A DNA stretch of 64,000 nt, from assembly GCA_001516025.1 (NCBI GenBank), contig LOEU01000030.1, positions 1 through 64,000 of the forward strand, in the 5' to 3' direction. This document shows positions 1 to 8,779 of the stretch, in pieces. The stretch's first letter is position 1, and the number at the start of each line of letters is the position of its first letter. Source of the DNA: a bacterium BRH_c32. Lineage in GTDB: Bacteria > Bacteroidota > Ignavibacteria > Ignavibacteriales > Melioribacteraceae. The position numbers were made by a program, and so were the translations under genes. The notes beneath the pieces were generated by a model. That model was given only the letters and a program-made list of their open reading frames with translations. It had not been told where the DNA came from and did not search any database.

Positions 1-2
1 TG

Positions 3-1253
3 TTTTTAGTAATTTCCTGTGATTCGAAAAAATCATCCAGAAATACAGATTTGATTTATTGGTCTGCAAATAACACCCAAGAGATGGAATTTGCCGCAAA
101 AATTGTAAAAGATTGGAATGAAAAATATCCTGATAATAAAGTTCTTTTTCAACCGGTACCGGAAGGACAATCGAGCGAAGAAGTAATTTTAGCAGCTGTT
201 GTTGGAGAGACCACTCCCGATATCTATTCCAACATGTGGGAAGGGGACGTAGAAGCTTATGCACAGGCAGGGGTGCTAATCCCTTTAGATACTTTATCGG
301 GCTTTATGGATTTTCTGAACGAAAGATGCGATAGTGCTACGATTGTTGAAGTAACATCATTAGACGGGCATATTTATCAAATCCCTTGGAAGATAAATCC
401 AATTATTCAATTGTATAATAAAAAGATTTTTGAAGAAGCGGGATTCGAGAGAGCACCACGAACTTATTCAGAATTTTTAGAAGCCGGAAGAAGAATACAA
501 AAAGATACTGACGGTGATGGTTATGTGGACAGGTGGATCGGGTATGCCGAAGTAACGGTTACATGGTGGCAGCGTTTTTTTGATTTTTATCCTCTTTATC
601 TCGCAGCTTCCGGCGGTAAACCATTAGTTGAAAATGATAAAGCAGTTTTTAATAATGATGCTGCATTAAAAGTATTTACATTTTTAAGAGAAGTTTATAA
701 ACAAAAATATTTTCCAAAAGAGAGAATATCAGCTCGTCAAGATGCCTTTCTTTCTAGCGCTATTGCTTCTCGATTTACAGGTCCATGGGAAATAGCGCAT
801 GCCGAGAAATTCAAACCAAAAGGATTTGAATATGATTTTTATCCGATGCCGGTACCTGATGATTATGATAAGCCCTCTTTCACTTATGGTGATCCTAAGA
901 ATATTGTAATATTTAATACATGTCCTAATCCTTCACTTGCATTTGAATTTATCAAGTATGCACTTAGCGAAGAGAATGATTTAAAATTTTTAGAGATTAC
1001 GGGACAACTCCCGAGAAGAAAAGATATCGATATTAATAAAAACTATACCGGTTACTTTGAAAAAAATCCTAAGATGAGAATATTTGCGGCACAAGCACGC
1101 TATGTAAGAGGAACTGATCAATCACCGGTATTAAAAGAAGTATTTGACTTGATCTCACAAGAGTATGAAGCATGTGTTATATATGGCGTAAAGACACCTA
1201 AACAAGCATTAGATGATGCCGAAAAGGCAGTTAATCTATTATTTATTAAATAA
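3..1253 (+). CDS. Sugar ABC transporter substrate-binding lipoprotein (5' partial)
   Basis: Extracellular solute-binding protein of the MalE/UgpB type (family 1), which would capture an oligosaccharide and deliver it to the two permeases encoded just downstream. The reading frame is open to the left edge of the window, so the true start lies outside. The first visible residues are FLVISCDSKK, the end of a lipoprotein signal peptide with a good lipobox (V-I-S-C), so the mature protein is lipid-anchored. A TTG codon at 51 opens the same frame but falls after the lipobox Cys and cannot be the real start. About 416 residues are visible, the usual length for the family, with typical features such as the aromatic-rich stretch around EVTVTWWQRFF and the SRFTGPWEIA segment. 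The context (GH130, beta-mannosidase) suggests a manno-oligosaccharide ligand; that is inference. The family call is solid. Confidence 0.9.
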   Translation, partial: FLVISCDSKKSSRNTDLIYWSANNTQEMEFAAKIVKDWNEKYPDNKVLFQPVPEGQSSEEVILAAVVGETTPDIYSNMWEGDVEAYAQAGVLIPLDTLSGFMDFLNERCDSATIVEVTSLDGHIYQIPWKINPIIQLYNKKIFEEAGFERAPRTYSEFLEAGRRIQKDTDGDGYVDRWIGYAEVTVTWWQRFFDFYPLYLAASGGKPLVENDKAVFNNDAALKVFTFLREVYKQKYFPKERISARQDAFLSSAIASRFTGPWEIAHAEKFKPKGFEYDFYPMPVPDDYDKPSFTYGDPKNIVIFNTCPNPSLAFEFIKYALSEENDLKFLEITGQLPRRKDIDINKNYTGYFEKNPKMRIFAAQARYVRGTDQSPVLKEVFDLISQEYEACVIYGVKTPKQALDDAEKAVNLLFIK

Positions 1254-1259
1254 GGTAAA

Positions 1260-2114
1260 ATGAAAAAAAAATATCTTCCATATTTTTTGGTTTCTCCATA
1301 TTTGATCCATTTTGCAATCTTTACCGCTTTCCCGGTTGGGTTTTCAATTTATCTTACTTTCAATAATTGGAATATCATCGCTCCGATGGAATTTGTCGGA
1401 CTGGCGAATTATAAGAGGTTATTCAGCGATGCCACATTTTGGAAGTCATTATTAAATACTCTCATATTTCTTGTTATACATATTCCCTTACAAATAGTAA
1501 TTGCTTTATTCCTAGCGGAATTATTGAATCAAAAAATAAAATTTAGAGGATTTTTCAGAGCAGCATTTTTTCTCCCTGTAATAGTATCGGGAGTTGTCGT
1601 AACCATTTTATGGCAGCAACTATATGGTTTCGATACAGGGTTATTTAATCGCCTGCTAGTACAAATTGGTCTTGGAAAAGTTGGTTGGCTTACTGATCCG
1701 AATATCGCAATGCCTGCCATTGCAGTTATGGCTACATGGAAAAATGTTGGTCTTTATGTGATCTTATTCTTAGTAGGTCTTCAGACTGTGCCTCCACAGT
1801 ACTACGAAGCTGCCGATTTAGAAGGGGCAACACATTTTCAAAAATTCTTCAAAATTACTCTGCCTGTAATTAATCCTACGATCTTTATGGTTGTTGTTCT
1901 TTCTACAATTGGCGGTTTCTCTTTATTTATCGAACCTTACGTAATGACAGGTGGAGGTCCGCTTAATAGCACAATCTCCGCTGTCTTGTATATTTATAAG
2001 CAGGGATTTTTCTATTACCACATGGGTTATGCAGCTACTCTTGGATTCTTTTTCGCAATGATTATTCTTGCAGTAGTTGTTATTCAAAAAAGATTAGTAG
2101 AAAAGGATAGATGA
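1260..2114 (+). CDS. Sugar ABC transporter permease, MalF/UgpA type
   Basis: Inner-membrane permease of 284 residues, one half of the transmembrane channel of the sugar importer that starts with the preceding binding protein. Six hydrophobic segments are visible, and the EAA loop that docks the ATPase reads EAADLEGATHFQKFFKITLP (about residues 183-202), the canonical E-A-A-x3-G motif. It follows the binding protein by six bases with an AAGG ribosome site, and its stop is one base from the next start, so the three are one transcript. The N-terminus lacks the long extension of MalF, as in the shorter LacF/UgpA-like permeases. Substrate cannot be read from the sequence; the neighbourhood suggests mannan-derived oligosaccharides. 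Confidence 0.93.
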   Translation: MKKKYLPYFLVSPYLIHFAIFTAFPVGFSIYLTFNNWNIIAPMEFVGLANYKRLFSDATFWKSLLNTLIFLVIHIPLQIVIALFLAELLNQKIKFRGFFRAAFFLPVIVSGVVVTILWQQLYGFDTGLFNRLLVQIGLGKVGWLTDPNIAMPAIAVMATWKNVGLYVILFLVGLQTVPPQYYEAADLEGATHFQKFFKITLPVINPTIFMVVVLSTIGGFSLFIEPYVMTGGGPLNSTISAVLYIYKQGFFYYHMGYAATLGFFFAMIILAVVVIQKRLVEKDR

Positions 2115-2115
2115 T

Positions 2116-2925
2116 ATGAAAAGAATATTTTATTATATCTTCCTTTTTGTCGGCGCCATTACATTTCTCTATCCATTTATATGGATGATAAGTGCATCGA
2201 TTGCACCTGAAAATGAGATCGGAAATTTAATTTTATTTCCTTCGACTCTGAATTTTAATAGCTACAAATTAATGTTTGAAAAGATACCAATTGCCAGAGC
2301 GTTTTTAAATAGTATGATAGTTTCTTCATCTATTACAATTGGAGTTTTGGTTTTTGGTTCTATGGTAGGATATGCACTTTCACGGCTTGAGTTCCGTGGA
2401 CGCGATGCAATATTCTATCTAATAATATTTACTATGACTCTCCCGTTTCAAATTACTCTTATTCCACAATATATATTAATTGTAAAATTCGGGTGGGTTG
2501 ATTCATACTTTGGTTTAATAGTACCATACTTGATGAATGCGTTATCGATAATAATGTTTAGGCAATATTTTAAGTCAATACCACAAGATTTAATAGATGC
2601 TGCCCGCATTGACGGTTGCGGAGAAATGAGAATTATATTTAGAATATTATGGCCTAATTCAATACCTGCCATAATTACCGTGGGAATATTGACTTTCATG
2701 GCTTCATGGAATGAAGTCCTTTGGGCATTGATTGTAATTCGTGATGAATCGATGATGACTATGCCTCAATTAGTAACTCTATTTGCAGTGGGCGGAAGAG
2801 CAGAATCGCAGCTGGGCGTTAAATTGGCTGCCGCTACAATTCTCGCGCTACCAATTATAATTGCATATCTATTTTTTCAAAAGTACTTCATTCAAAGTAT
2901 GGCTTCCACAGGATTAAAAGAATAA
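2116..2925 (+). CDS. Sugar ABC transporter permease, MalG/UgpE type
   Basis: Second inner-membrane permease (269 residues) of the sugar importer, partner of the MalF-type gene immediately upstream. The EAA loop is present as DAARIDGCGEMRIIFRILWP (about residues 161-180). The N-terminal segment has the F-x-YPFIWMIS motif typical of MalG-like proteins. The AAGGA ribosome site lies inside the end of the preceding gene, consistent with translational coupling. No ATP-binding subunit follows, although one would be expected; the next gene is a GH130 enzyme. The system therefore probably borrows a shared ATPase encoded elsewhere, as MsmX does in Bacillus (inference). Confidence 0.93.
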   Translation: MKRIFYYIFLFVGAITFLYPFIWMISASIAPENEIGNLILFPSTLNFNSYKLMFEKIPIARAFLNSMIVSSSITIGVLVFGSMVGYALSRLEFRGRDAIFYLIIFTMTLPFQITLIPQYILIVKFGWVDSYFGLIVPYLMNALSIIMFRQYFKSIPQDLIDAARIDGCGEMRIIFRILWPNSIPAIITVGILTFMASWNEVLWALIVIRDESMMTMPQLVTLFAVGGRAESQLGVKLAAATILALPIIIAYLFFQKYFIQSMASTGLKE

Positions 2926-2944
2926 TAATATAAAGGTGATATAA

Positions 2945-3847
2945 ATGGAAATTATTAAATACTCTCAAAACCCTATAATTACAAAGGATCACGTAAGTTT
3001 TCGGATTAATAGTATTTTTAATCCGGGGGCAGTGATGTTTAAAGATAAATATTTGTTAATGTGCAGAATTGAAATGCCTAATGGCAGGTCTGCACTATTG
3101 AAAGCTCTCAGTGATGATGGATATAATTTTGTTTTAGATACCAAACCATCACTAGCACCCGATGATCATAAAGATTACTATGAATATGTCAATTGGGGAA
3201 TTGAAGATGCTCGTATAACAAGAATAGATGAGACTTATTACTTAACATATACTGGATATTCAAAGTATATGCCGGTAGTAATTCTTGCTGAAACAAAAGA
3301 TTTTGAAAATTATAAAATACATGGACCGATCTCTGAACCATCGAATAAAGATTGCACTTTGTTTCCGGAAAAAATTGATGGACATTATTGGAGAATTGAT
3401 CGACCCTCCGCCGAAAAGCGCCATGATATGTGGATAAGTAAAAGTCCCGATCTTATTCATTGGGGGGGAAATAAATTTTTAATGGAGCCGATTGCAGGAA
3501 CTTGGGAAAATGATAAGATTGGTTCTTCGAGCACTCCAATTAAAACAAAAGATGGCTGGCTTATGCTGTATCATGGTGTCCGTGGTTTCGGAATTTCTAC
3601 TCTTTATAAAATCGGAGCCGTACTTCTTGATCTCGAAAAACCATGGATCATTAAAGGAAGAACAACCGAGCCATTTTTAATTCCTGATTTTGATTATGAA
3701 AGAATCGGAGACGTTCCAAATGTAGTATTTGCATGTGGATGGATTGAGGAGGGGAATGGCAAATTGAAAATTTATTATTCAGGTGCCGATCAAAATATTT
3801 GCGTTGCCGAAACAACTATTGATTACTTAGTATCTCTTTGTAAATAA
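2945..3847 (+). CDS. GH130 family phosphorylase/glycosidase (first copy)
   Basis: Glycoside hydrolase family 130 protein of 300 residues with no signal peptide, so cytoplasmic. Characterised members phosphorolyse beta-1,4- or beta-1,2-linked mannosides, releasing mannose 1-phosphate. The five-bladed-propeller signatures are clear: NPGAVMFKDKYLLMCRIE near the N-terminus, then WGIEDARITRID with the likely general acid Asp88 (the E-D-A-R box), then GSSSTPIKTKDGWLMLYHGV and the terminal IYYSGAD. Spacing to the upstream permease gene is 19 bases with an AAGGTGAT ribosome site. Its place between a sugar importer and other mannosidase genes supports intracellular processing of imported manno-oligosaccharides. 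Whether it acts on mannose-glucose or mannose-mannose bonds cannot be decided from sequence by eye. It is distinct from the second GH130 at 5125. Confidence 0.88.
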   Translation: MEIIKYSQNPIITKDHVSFRINSIFNPGAVMFKDKYLLMCRIEMPNGRSALLKALSDDGYNFVLDTKPSLAPDDHKDYYEYVNWGIEDARITRIDETYYLTYTGYSKYMPVVILAETKDFENYKIHGPISEPSNKDCTLFPEKIDGHYWRIDRPSAEKRHDMWISKSPDLIHWGGNKFLMEPIAGTWENDKIGSSSTPIKTKDGWLMLYHGVRGFGISTLYKIGAVLLDLEKPWIIKGRTTEPFLIPDFDYERIGDVPNVVFACGWIEEGNGKLKIYYSGADQNICVAETTIDYLVSLCK

Positions 3848-3857
3848 TAAGGATAGA

Positions 3858-5135
3858 ATGATGAAATACTTTTATAAAAAATATTTTTTAATAATCCCTT
3901 TTATGCTTTTATTTGTTCAATGCCAAGCACAAACGAAATTATCATATCCTAATCATTTAAATCATCTTTATGAAGAGATAAAGATCGATGGAATAGAGAT
4001 GGGAATTACTCATATCTATTGCGACTATCCCGAATATAAATGGACAGGAGACGATGATGAAGGGGTAGCTTGTATTGATGACGTTGCCCGAGCTTCGCTT
4101 TTCTATTTAAAGACCGGAGATCTTGAAAGAGCCAAAAAACAGATTGAGTTTGTTCTCTATATGCAATGCGAAAATGGGTGGTTTTATAATTTTGTATGGG
4201 ATGATAATTCAATTAATAAGACACATCAAAATAGTGTAGCTGAAGCTAATTGGTGGACTTGGAGAGCATTGGTTTCACTTATTGAGGGTTATCCTTATTT
4301 CAAAGAATTAGATAGACCATTTTCGGAAAAAATACTTTCTTCAATTCAGAAAACAATTGAAGCTATGAAGAAGGAATTTAAGTATGAGAAAAAAACTACT
4401 GATCTAGATGGATTTATTAGACCTACATGGCTTCCTCATGAATTTGCCTCTGATCAAGCTTCTCTAATAATTACTGCACTTTCGAAATACTATAATATAG
4501 TTCCTGATGATTTTGCTTTAAAGGTTATAAATGATTTTTCTGAAGGAATTATGCTGATGCAGGAAGGCGATGAGAATAATTTCCCTTATTACGCATTTAT
4601 GAGTTGGGAAAATCAATGGCACGCATGGGGAAACACACAATCCTACGCTCTAATAAACGCTTATGAAATTACTAAGAATAAAAAATATCTTCATTCAGCC
4701 CTTAAGGAGATAGATAATTTTTATCCCTACTTACTTAAGCGCGGATTCTTAAATGAATTTTCAATTAAGAAAAACAATGGAGAGACTTTATTGAATGAAG
4801 AAAAGCAATTTTCACAAATCGCTTATGGAATAAATTCAATGGTATTGGGGACATTGGAAGCTGCCAAAGTTACAGGAGATAAAAAATATTCCGAATTAGC
4901 CGCAGCAATTGCTACATGGTTTTTTGGTAATAACCCGGCAAAAGCCCAAATGTATTTTCCTAAAACCGGAATGGGCTATGATGGAATATCAGGCATTAAT
5001 GACGTAAATAAAAATTCGGGTGCTGAATCCACTATTGAAGCTTTACTTGCAATTAAAGCTATTGAAGAGGATGAAAATGCAAATAAAGCATTACATGAAT
5101 TGATTCAAAATTATGGTGATATTTATGGCAATTAG
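3858..5135 (+). CDS. Exported alpha/alpha-barrel protein of unknown activity
   Basis: A 425-residue protein with an N-terminal signal peptide (MMKYFYKKYFLIIPFMLLFVQCQAQ), therefore periplasmic or outer-membrane facing. A Cys in this stretch is followed by QAQ, but the residue before it is Gln, so lipidation is doubtful. The body is built of repeated helical hairpins with aromatic and acidic patches (DDEGVACIDDVARA, NWWTWRALVSL, WLPHEFASDQASLI, NQWHAWGNTQSYALINAY), the look of a six-hairpin glycosidase-type toroid. I do not recognise a specific family and make no activity claim. It sits between two GH130 genes, overlapping the second, and probably trims or binds mannan-derived oligosaccharides in the periplasm (inference). 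Confidence 0.6.
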   Translation: MMKYFYKKYFLIIPFMLLFVQCQAQTKLSYPNHLNHLYEEIKIDGIEMGITHIYCDYPEYKWTGDDDEGVACIDDVARASLFYLKTGDLERAKKQIEFVLYMQCENGWFYNFVWDDNSINKTHQNSVAEANWWTWRALVSLIEGYPYFKELDRPFSEKILSSIQKTIEAMKKEFKYEKKTTDLDGFIRPTWLPHEFASDQASLIITALSKYYNIVPDDFALKVINDFSEGIMLMQEGDENNFPYYAFMSWENQWHAWGNTQSYALINAYEITKNKKYLHSALKEIDNFYPYLLKRGFLNEFSIKKNNGETLLNEEKQFSQIAYGINSMVLGTLEAAKVTGDKKYSELAAAIATWFFGNNPAKAQMYFPKTGMGYDGISGINDVNKNSGAESTIEALLAIKAIEEDENANKALHELIQNYGDIYGN

Positions 5136-6369
5136 AAAAACAGGTATTGTATTAAAACCTGATATGACTAAATCAATTTTGAAAAATCTTGAACCGGGAA
5201 ATAAAGAGAGAATAAATAAAATTATAGATAGAGTCATTTCTTTAACCGAAGAGGACTCAATTAATGAATATGAAGCTGTTAAAAAGTTATATATTATAAG
5301 ACATAAAAATACAGAACATAAATTTATAAATAGATTTACAGAGCTTATTGATTACCTACCTCAAGGAATTGAAATCTCATCGCTAAAACAAAAGCTAATC
5401 GGTTCATACTTTCTTTCTGAATATACTTTAGAATGTGCAGCTCTATTTAATCCATCAATGATATGGCATCCCAATCAATCCGGTTTGAGGAATAATGAAA
5501 AACGTTTTATAATAAGTTTGCGTGCCACGGGCGAAGGACATATATCCTCATTAGTTTTCAAAACCGGAATTATTGATTCTGAATCAAAAATTATTATGGC
5601 TGATGACTCTCACTTTTGTGAAATGCCGCGAATTAAATCTTTTGATGAAAATCAATACGAAGCAGAGTTTGATAATCAATCCAATATGTCGGAACGAGTA
5701 ATGTTTCCGCAAATGCCTGCTGAATCAAATGGTATAGAAGATGCTCGCTTTGTTTTATTTGAAGAAAACGGGTGGAAGAATTATTATGCTACCTACACTG
5801 CTTATGACGGGCATAATATATCCACACAACTCTTAAAAACAGAGGACTTCTTAAACTTTACGGTTAAGAAAATGACAGGTAATGAGATTAAAAATAAAGG
5901 TATGGCACTGTTCCCTCGTAAGGTAAATGGTAAATATGTAATGCTCTCACGTCAAGATAATGAGAATAATTTTATAATGTATTCTGATAGAGTTGATAAT
6001 TGGGAATCAAAAGAGTTACTCATGGAACCGAAATATCCGTGGGAGTTTTTTCAGATAGGTAATTGTGGTTCTCCCATTGAAACCGAAAAGGGATGGTTAT
6101 GCTTAAGCCATGGAGTTGGCGCAGCACGAAGATACACAATCGGTGCATTCCTCCTAGATAAGGATAATCCATCAAAAGTAATTGGTCGAACTAAATATCC
6201 ATTATTAGAGCCGGATGAAAATGAACGTAATGGCTACGTCCCTAATGTTGTTTATTCATGCGGTGCGGTTCAAAATGAAAATGATTTGGTTATACCTTAT
6301 GCTATGTCAGATTATGCAAGCAGTTTCGCAATTATAGATATCAATGAATTATTAGAAAAATGTGAATAA
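5125..6369 (+). CDS. GH130 family phosphorylase/glycosidase (second copy)
   Basis: A second GH130 protein, 414 residues, longer and clearly divergent from the copy at 2945. Signature segments include AALFNPSMIWHPNQSGL, FIISLRATGEGHISSLVF, NGIEDARFVLFEE with the likely acid Asp206, GNCGSPIETEKGWLCLSHGVG and the C-terminal YVPNVVYSCGA. No signal peptide, so cytoplasmic. The frame also opens at an ATG at 5113, but the ATG at 5125 has a GGTGAT ribosome site at normal spacing and gives the usual family N-terminus (AIRKTGIVLKPD). With this start it overlaps the preceding gene by 11 bases, so translation is probably coupled. The SLRATGEGHISS type belongs to the branch of GH130 without firmly assigned substrates, as far as I can tell. 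Confidence 0.85.
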   Translation: MAIRKTGIVLKPDMTKSILKNLEPGNKERINKIIDRVISLTEEDSINEYEAVKKLYIIRHKNTEHKFINRFTELIDYLPQGIEISSLKQKLIGSYFLSEYTLECAALFNPSMIWHPNQSGLRNNEKRFIISLRATGEGHISSLVFKTGIIDSESKIIMADDSHFCEMPRIKSFDENQYEAEFDNQSNMSERVMFPQMPAESNGIEDARFVLFEENGWKNYYATYTAYDGHNISTQLLKTEDFLNFTVKKMTGNEIKNKGMALFPRKVNGKYVMLSRQDNENNFIMYSDRVDNWESKELLMEPKYPWEFFQIGNCGSPIETEKGWLCLSHGVGAARRYTIGAFLLDKDNPSKVIGRTKYPLLEPDENERNGYVPNVVYSCGAVQNENDLVIPYAMSDYASSFAIIDINELLEKCE

Positions 6370-6371
6370 AA

Positions 6372-8777
6372 ATGAAAAAGTATTTATTAGTTTTTTTAAT
6401 TCTTCCAATTATTCTATATTCTCAAAATAATCTTCGTCCGATCTCATTTGATAAAGAAGCTAAAATAGAAATCGGAAGTAATTTTATTGGTCTAGAATTT
6501 CATAAGAGCAGGCCACTTCCGCAGAGAATAAGTTTTTACTACCCTCTAGCTAATAGCATTGATGTCAGTACCGATTACTGGTATAGAGATACAACTTATG
6601 TCATTAAAGGTTTAGTACAATTTGGTGATGAAAAAATCGATTTGACTAATGAATTATTTCCATTCAAGCTGACTCCTTTTTCAGTCGATTTTCAAAAAGA
6701 GTATAATAATAAAATTATAAAAATATCATATCGATTTACAGATAAAACTCGTTCTTCGGTTACTACTTATACAATAATTAATAGGAGCGGAAGGAAACAA
6801 AATCTTAAACTAGAATTGGAAAATAATCTCTCCTTAAAAACGTCTCATACTTTTGCCTATAAAAATGATTTTAGATTTGAAACTATAGAAAATAAGCTAT
6901 TTGTTGCCGAACACTTATCAAGTGAAACCGGGGAAGCTTCAATCTATATTTTATATCCGGACGGAAAGCCATCAAAAACAAAATTAAAGAATGATTGGTT
7001 TCTTCAAGCGTTCGAGAAAGAAGTAGCTCCAGGGGATTCACTTTCTTTCGTACAGATAATAGGTTCGTGCAAAAATGATAAACTACTTGCTTTAACGAAT
7101 GATCTCGAGCAAAATTATTCTCGACAAATAAAATCATTTGAGCAAAAGATTATTTCAAAAATTAGTTCGGCTTCTACTTTCACAACAGGAGACGAAAAAC
7201 TTGATAGATCAGTTCTTTGGTCTAAGGCGATACTAGAGACTAATAAACACTATATTGATGGCGATATAGAACCTATGCCCTGTCCCGCCGAATATAATTT
7301 TTATTTTACTCATGATGTCTTATTGACTGATTTGGCTGCCGTCAAATTTGATAAAGAGCGTGTAAAAAGTGATCTTGAATTTATAATGAAGCATTCTGAT
7401 GATAGTTTGATTATTCCGCATGCTTACTACTGGAAAGATTCAACATTTGTAACTGAATATGCCAGTCATGATAATTGGAATAATTTTTGGTTTATTATAG
7501 TAGCCTCAGAATATATGAAATATTCTAACGATTCTATATTCATAAAAAGACTCATTCCTTATGCCAAAAAATCTATTACACAAGCATTAAAAACAAAAGG
7601 TGATGATGATCTGATGTGGTCTTATCGACCTGATTGGTGGGATATCGGAAGACGATATGGACAGAGAAGTTATATGACTCTCTTATCTATTAAAGCTATT
7701 CGTGCTTACTTATCTCTTGCATCTAATTTTAGTGGAAATGGTTCTGAACTTTCAAACCTAGAAAATACCGCAAATAAAATGGAAGTGAATCTTAATACAG
7801 TACTTTGGAATAAAGATTATAATTATCTGATGAATAATATTGAAGCCGGAGAACTTGATACACATTATTATGGAGGTTCTCTTCTAGCGGCTCATTTTAA
7901 TACCATCGATAGAGATAAACTAGATAAATTAATCACGACTGCGAAATCTAAATTAGTCGATAATAAGATTGGTGTTTATACGGTATATCCGATGGATTTT
8001 GAAAATTTGCAAGAGGAATGGCATTTACAAAATAATGAATCAGGTCCTAAGTATCAGTATATGAATGGCGGTATCTGGCCTCATATAAATGTTTGGTATG
8101 CTTTAGCACTTGCTCGTAATAATGAAAAAGAGGAAGCAATTAATTTTATCAAAACAACTATGACTATTGATGGAATTATGGAAGGACCAAACGGACAGCC
8201 TGCTATGTATGAAGTTAGAAATAGTAATAAAGAGAATCCTAATGAATATGGCGAAATAGATAAACCACAATTCACATGGGCGGGAGGTTGGTACCTTTAT
8301 TCTCTTTATCATATTCTTGGAATAGATAATAATGATTGGAATATTACATTCTCTCCATTCATTCCATTAAATTCTCCTAAAATATCGTTCGATTTAAATA
8401 TCAATTCCGAATTGGCAAATGTTACTATTAACCGTTCAGAAAATTTTAGAATAATGATAGACGAAAAGAAAATTAGTTCTCTTGTCATACCAAGAAATAT
8501 TAAAGCAAAGAATATTGAAATAAATCTGGGCAAATATGAGAACTTTCTTCTTCTCGAATGCAATTCAAAATTAGAAAAGATCGATGAAGGAAAAGAGATT
8601 ATCCTCTCCTTAAGCGCATTTAAGGGACATAAGAGTTTTATCCGTTTCTCTTCTCCGCAAAAACCGAAAGCAATATTTATAGATGAAAAAGAAATAGAGC
8701 CTGATATTATTAATGATGAATATCTAATTAAGTTTACGCACAATCACTCCCAATCACAAATTAGAATAAGAATGTAG
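6372..8777 (+). CDS. Exported glycogen-debranching-like (alpha/alpha)6 glycosidase
   Basis: An 801-residue protein with a signal peptide (MKKYLLVFLILPIILYSQ), so exported to the periplasm or beyond. The N-terminal third is beta-rich, and the middle third is a six-hairpin catalytic-type barrel. Recognisable segments are MPCPAEYNFYFTHDVLLTDL, MWSYRPDWWDIGRRYGQRSY, HYYGGSLLAAHF and NGGIWPHINVWYALALA, the last typical of amylo-alpha-1,6-glucosidase/GH63-like clans. A beta-sandwich tail closes it. The exact family and bond cannot be fixed by eye. It begins two bases after the second GH130 and ends two bases before the beta-mannosidase, so it belongs to the same operon. An exo-acting role on manno-oligosaccharides is inferred from context only. 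Confidence 0.68.
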   Translation: MKKYLLVFLILPIILYSQNNLRPISFDKEAKIEIGSNFIGLEFHKSRPLPQRISFYYPLANSIDVSTDYWYRDTTYVIKGLVQFGDEKIDLTNELFPFKLTPFSVDFQKEYNNKIIKISYRFTDKTRSSVTTYTIINRSGRKQNLKLELENNLSLKTSHTFAYKNDFRFETIENKLFVAEHLSSETGEASIYILYPDGKPSKTKLKNDWFLQAFEKEVAPGDSLSFVQIIGSCKNDKLLALTNDLEQNYSRQIKSFEQKIISKISSASTFTTGDEKLDRSVLWSKAILETNKHYIDGDIEPMPCPAEYNFYFTHDVLLTDLAAVKFDKERVKSDLEFIMKHSDDSLIIPHAYYWKDSTFVTEYASHDNWNNFWFIIVASEYMKYSNDSIFIKRLIPYAKKSITQALKTKGDDDLMWSYRPDWWDIGRRYGQRSYMTLLSIKAIRAYLSLASNFSGNGSELSNLENTANKMEVNLNTVLWNKDYNYLMNNIEAGELDTHYYGGSLLAAHFNTIDRDKLDKLITTAKSKLVDNKIGVYTVYPMDFENLQEEWHLQNNESGPKYQYMNGGIWPHINVWYALALARNNEKEEAINFIKTTMTIDGIMEGPNGQPAMYEVRNSNKENPNEYGEIDKPQFTWAGGWYLYSLYHILGIDNNDWNITFSPFIPLNSPKISFDLNINSELANVTINRSENFRIMIDEKKISSLVIPRNIKAKNIEINLGKYENFLLLECNSKLEKIDEGKEIILSLSAFKGHKSFIRFSSPQKPKAIFIDEKEIEPDIINDEYLIKFTHNHSQSQIRIRM

Positions 8778-8779
8778 CT

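Noticed and set aside
51..1253. Start of the binding-protein gene at the TTG at 51
   Set aside because: The frame is open to the window edge and shows a lipobox (VISC) before this codon, so the gene is 5'-truncated and not started here.
8309..8743. 144-codon open frame on the - strand
   Set aside because: Fully antisense to the 801-residue glycosidase-like gene, low-complexity product, no family match by eye.
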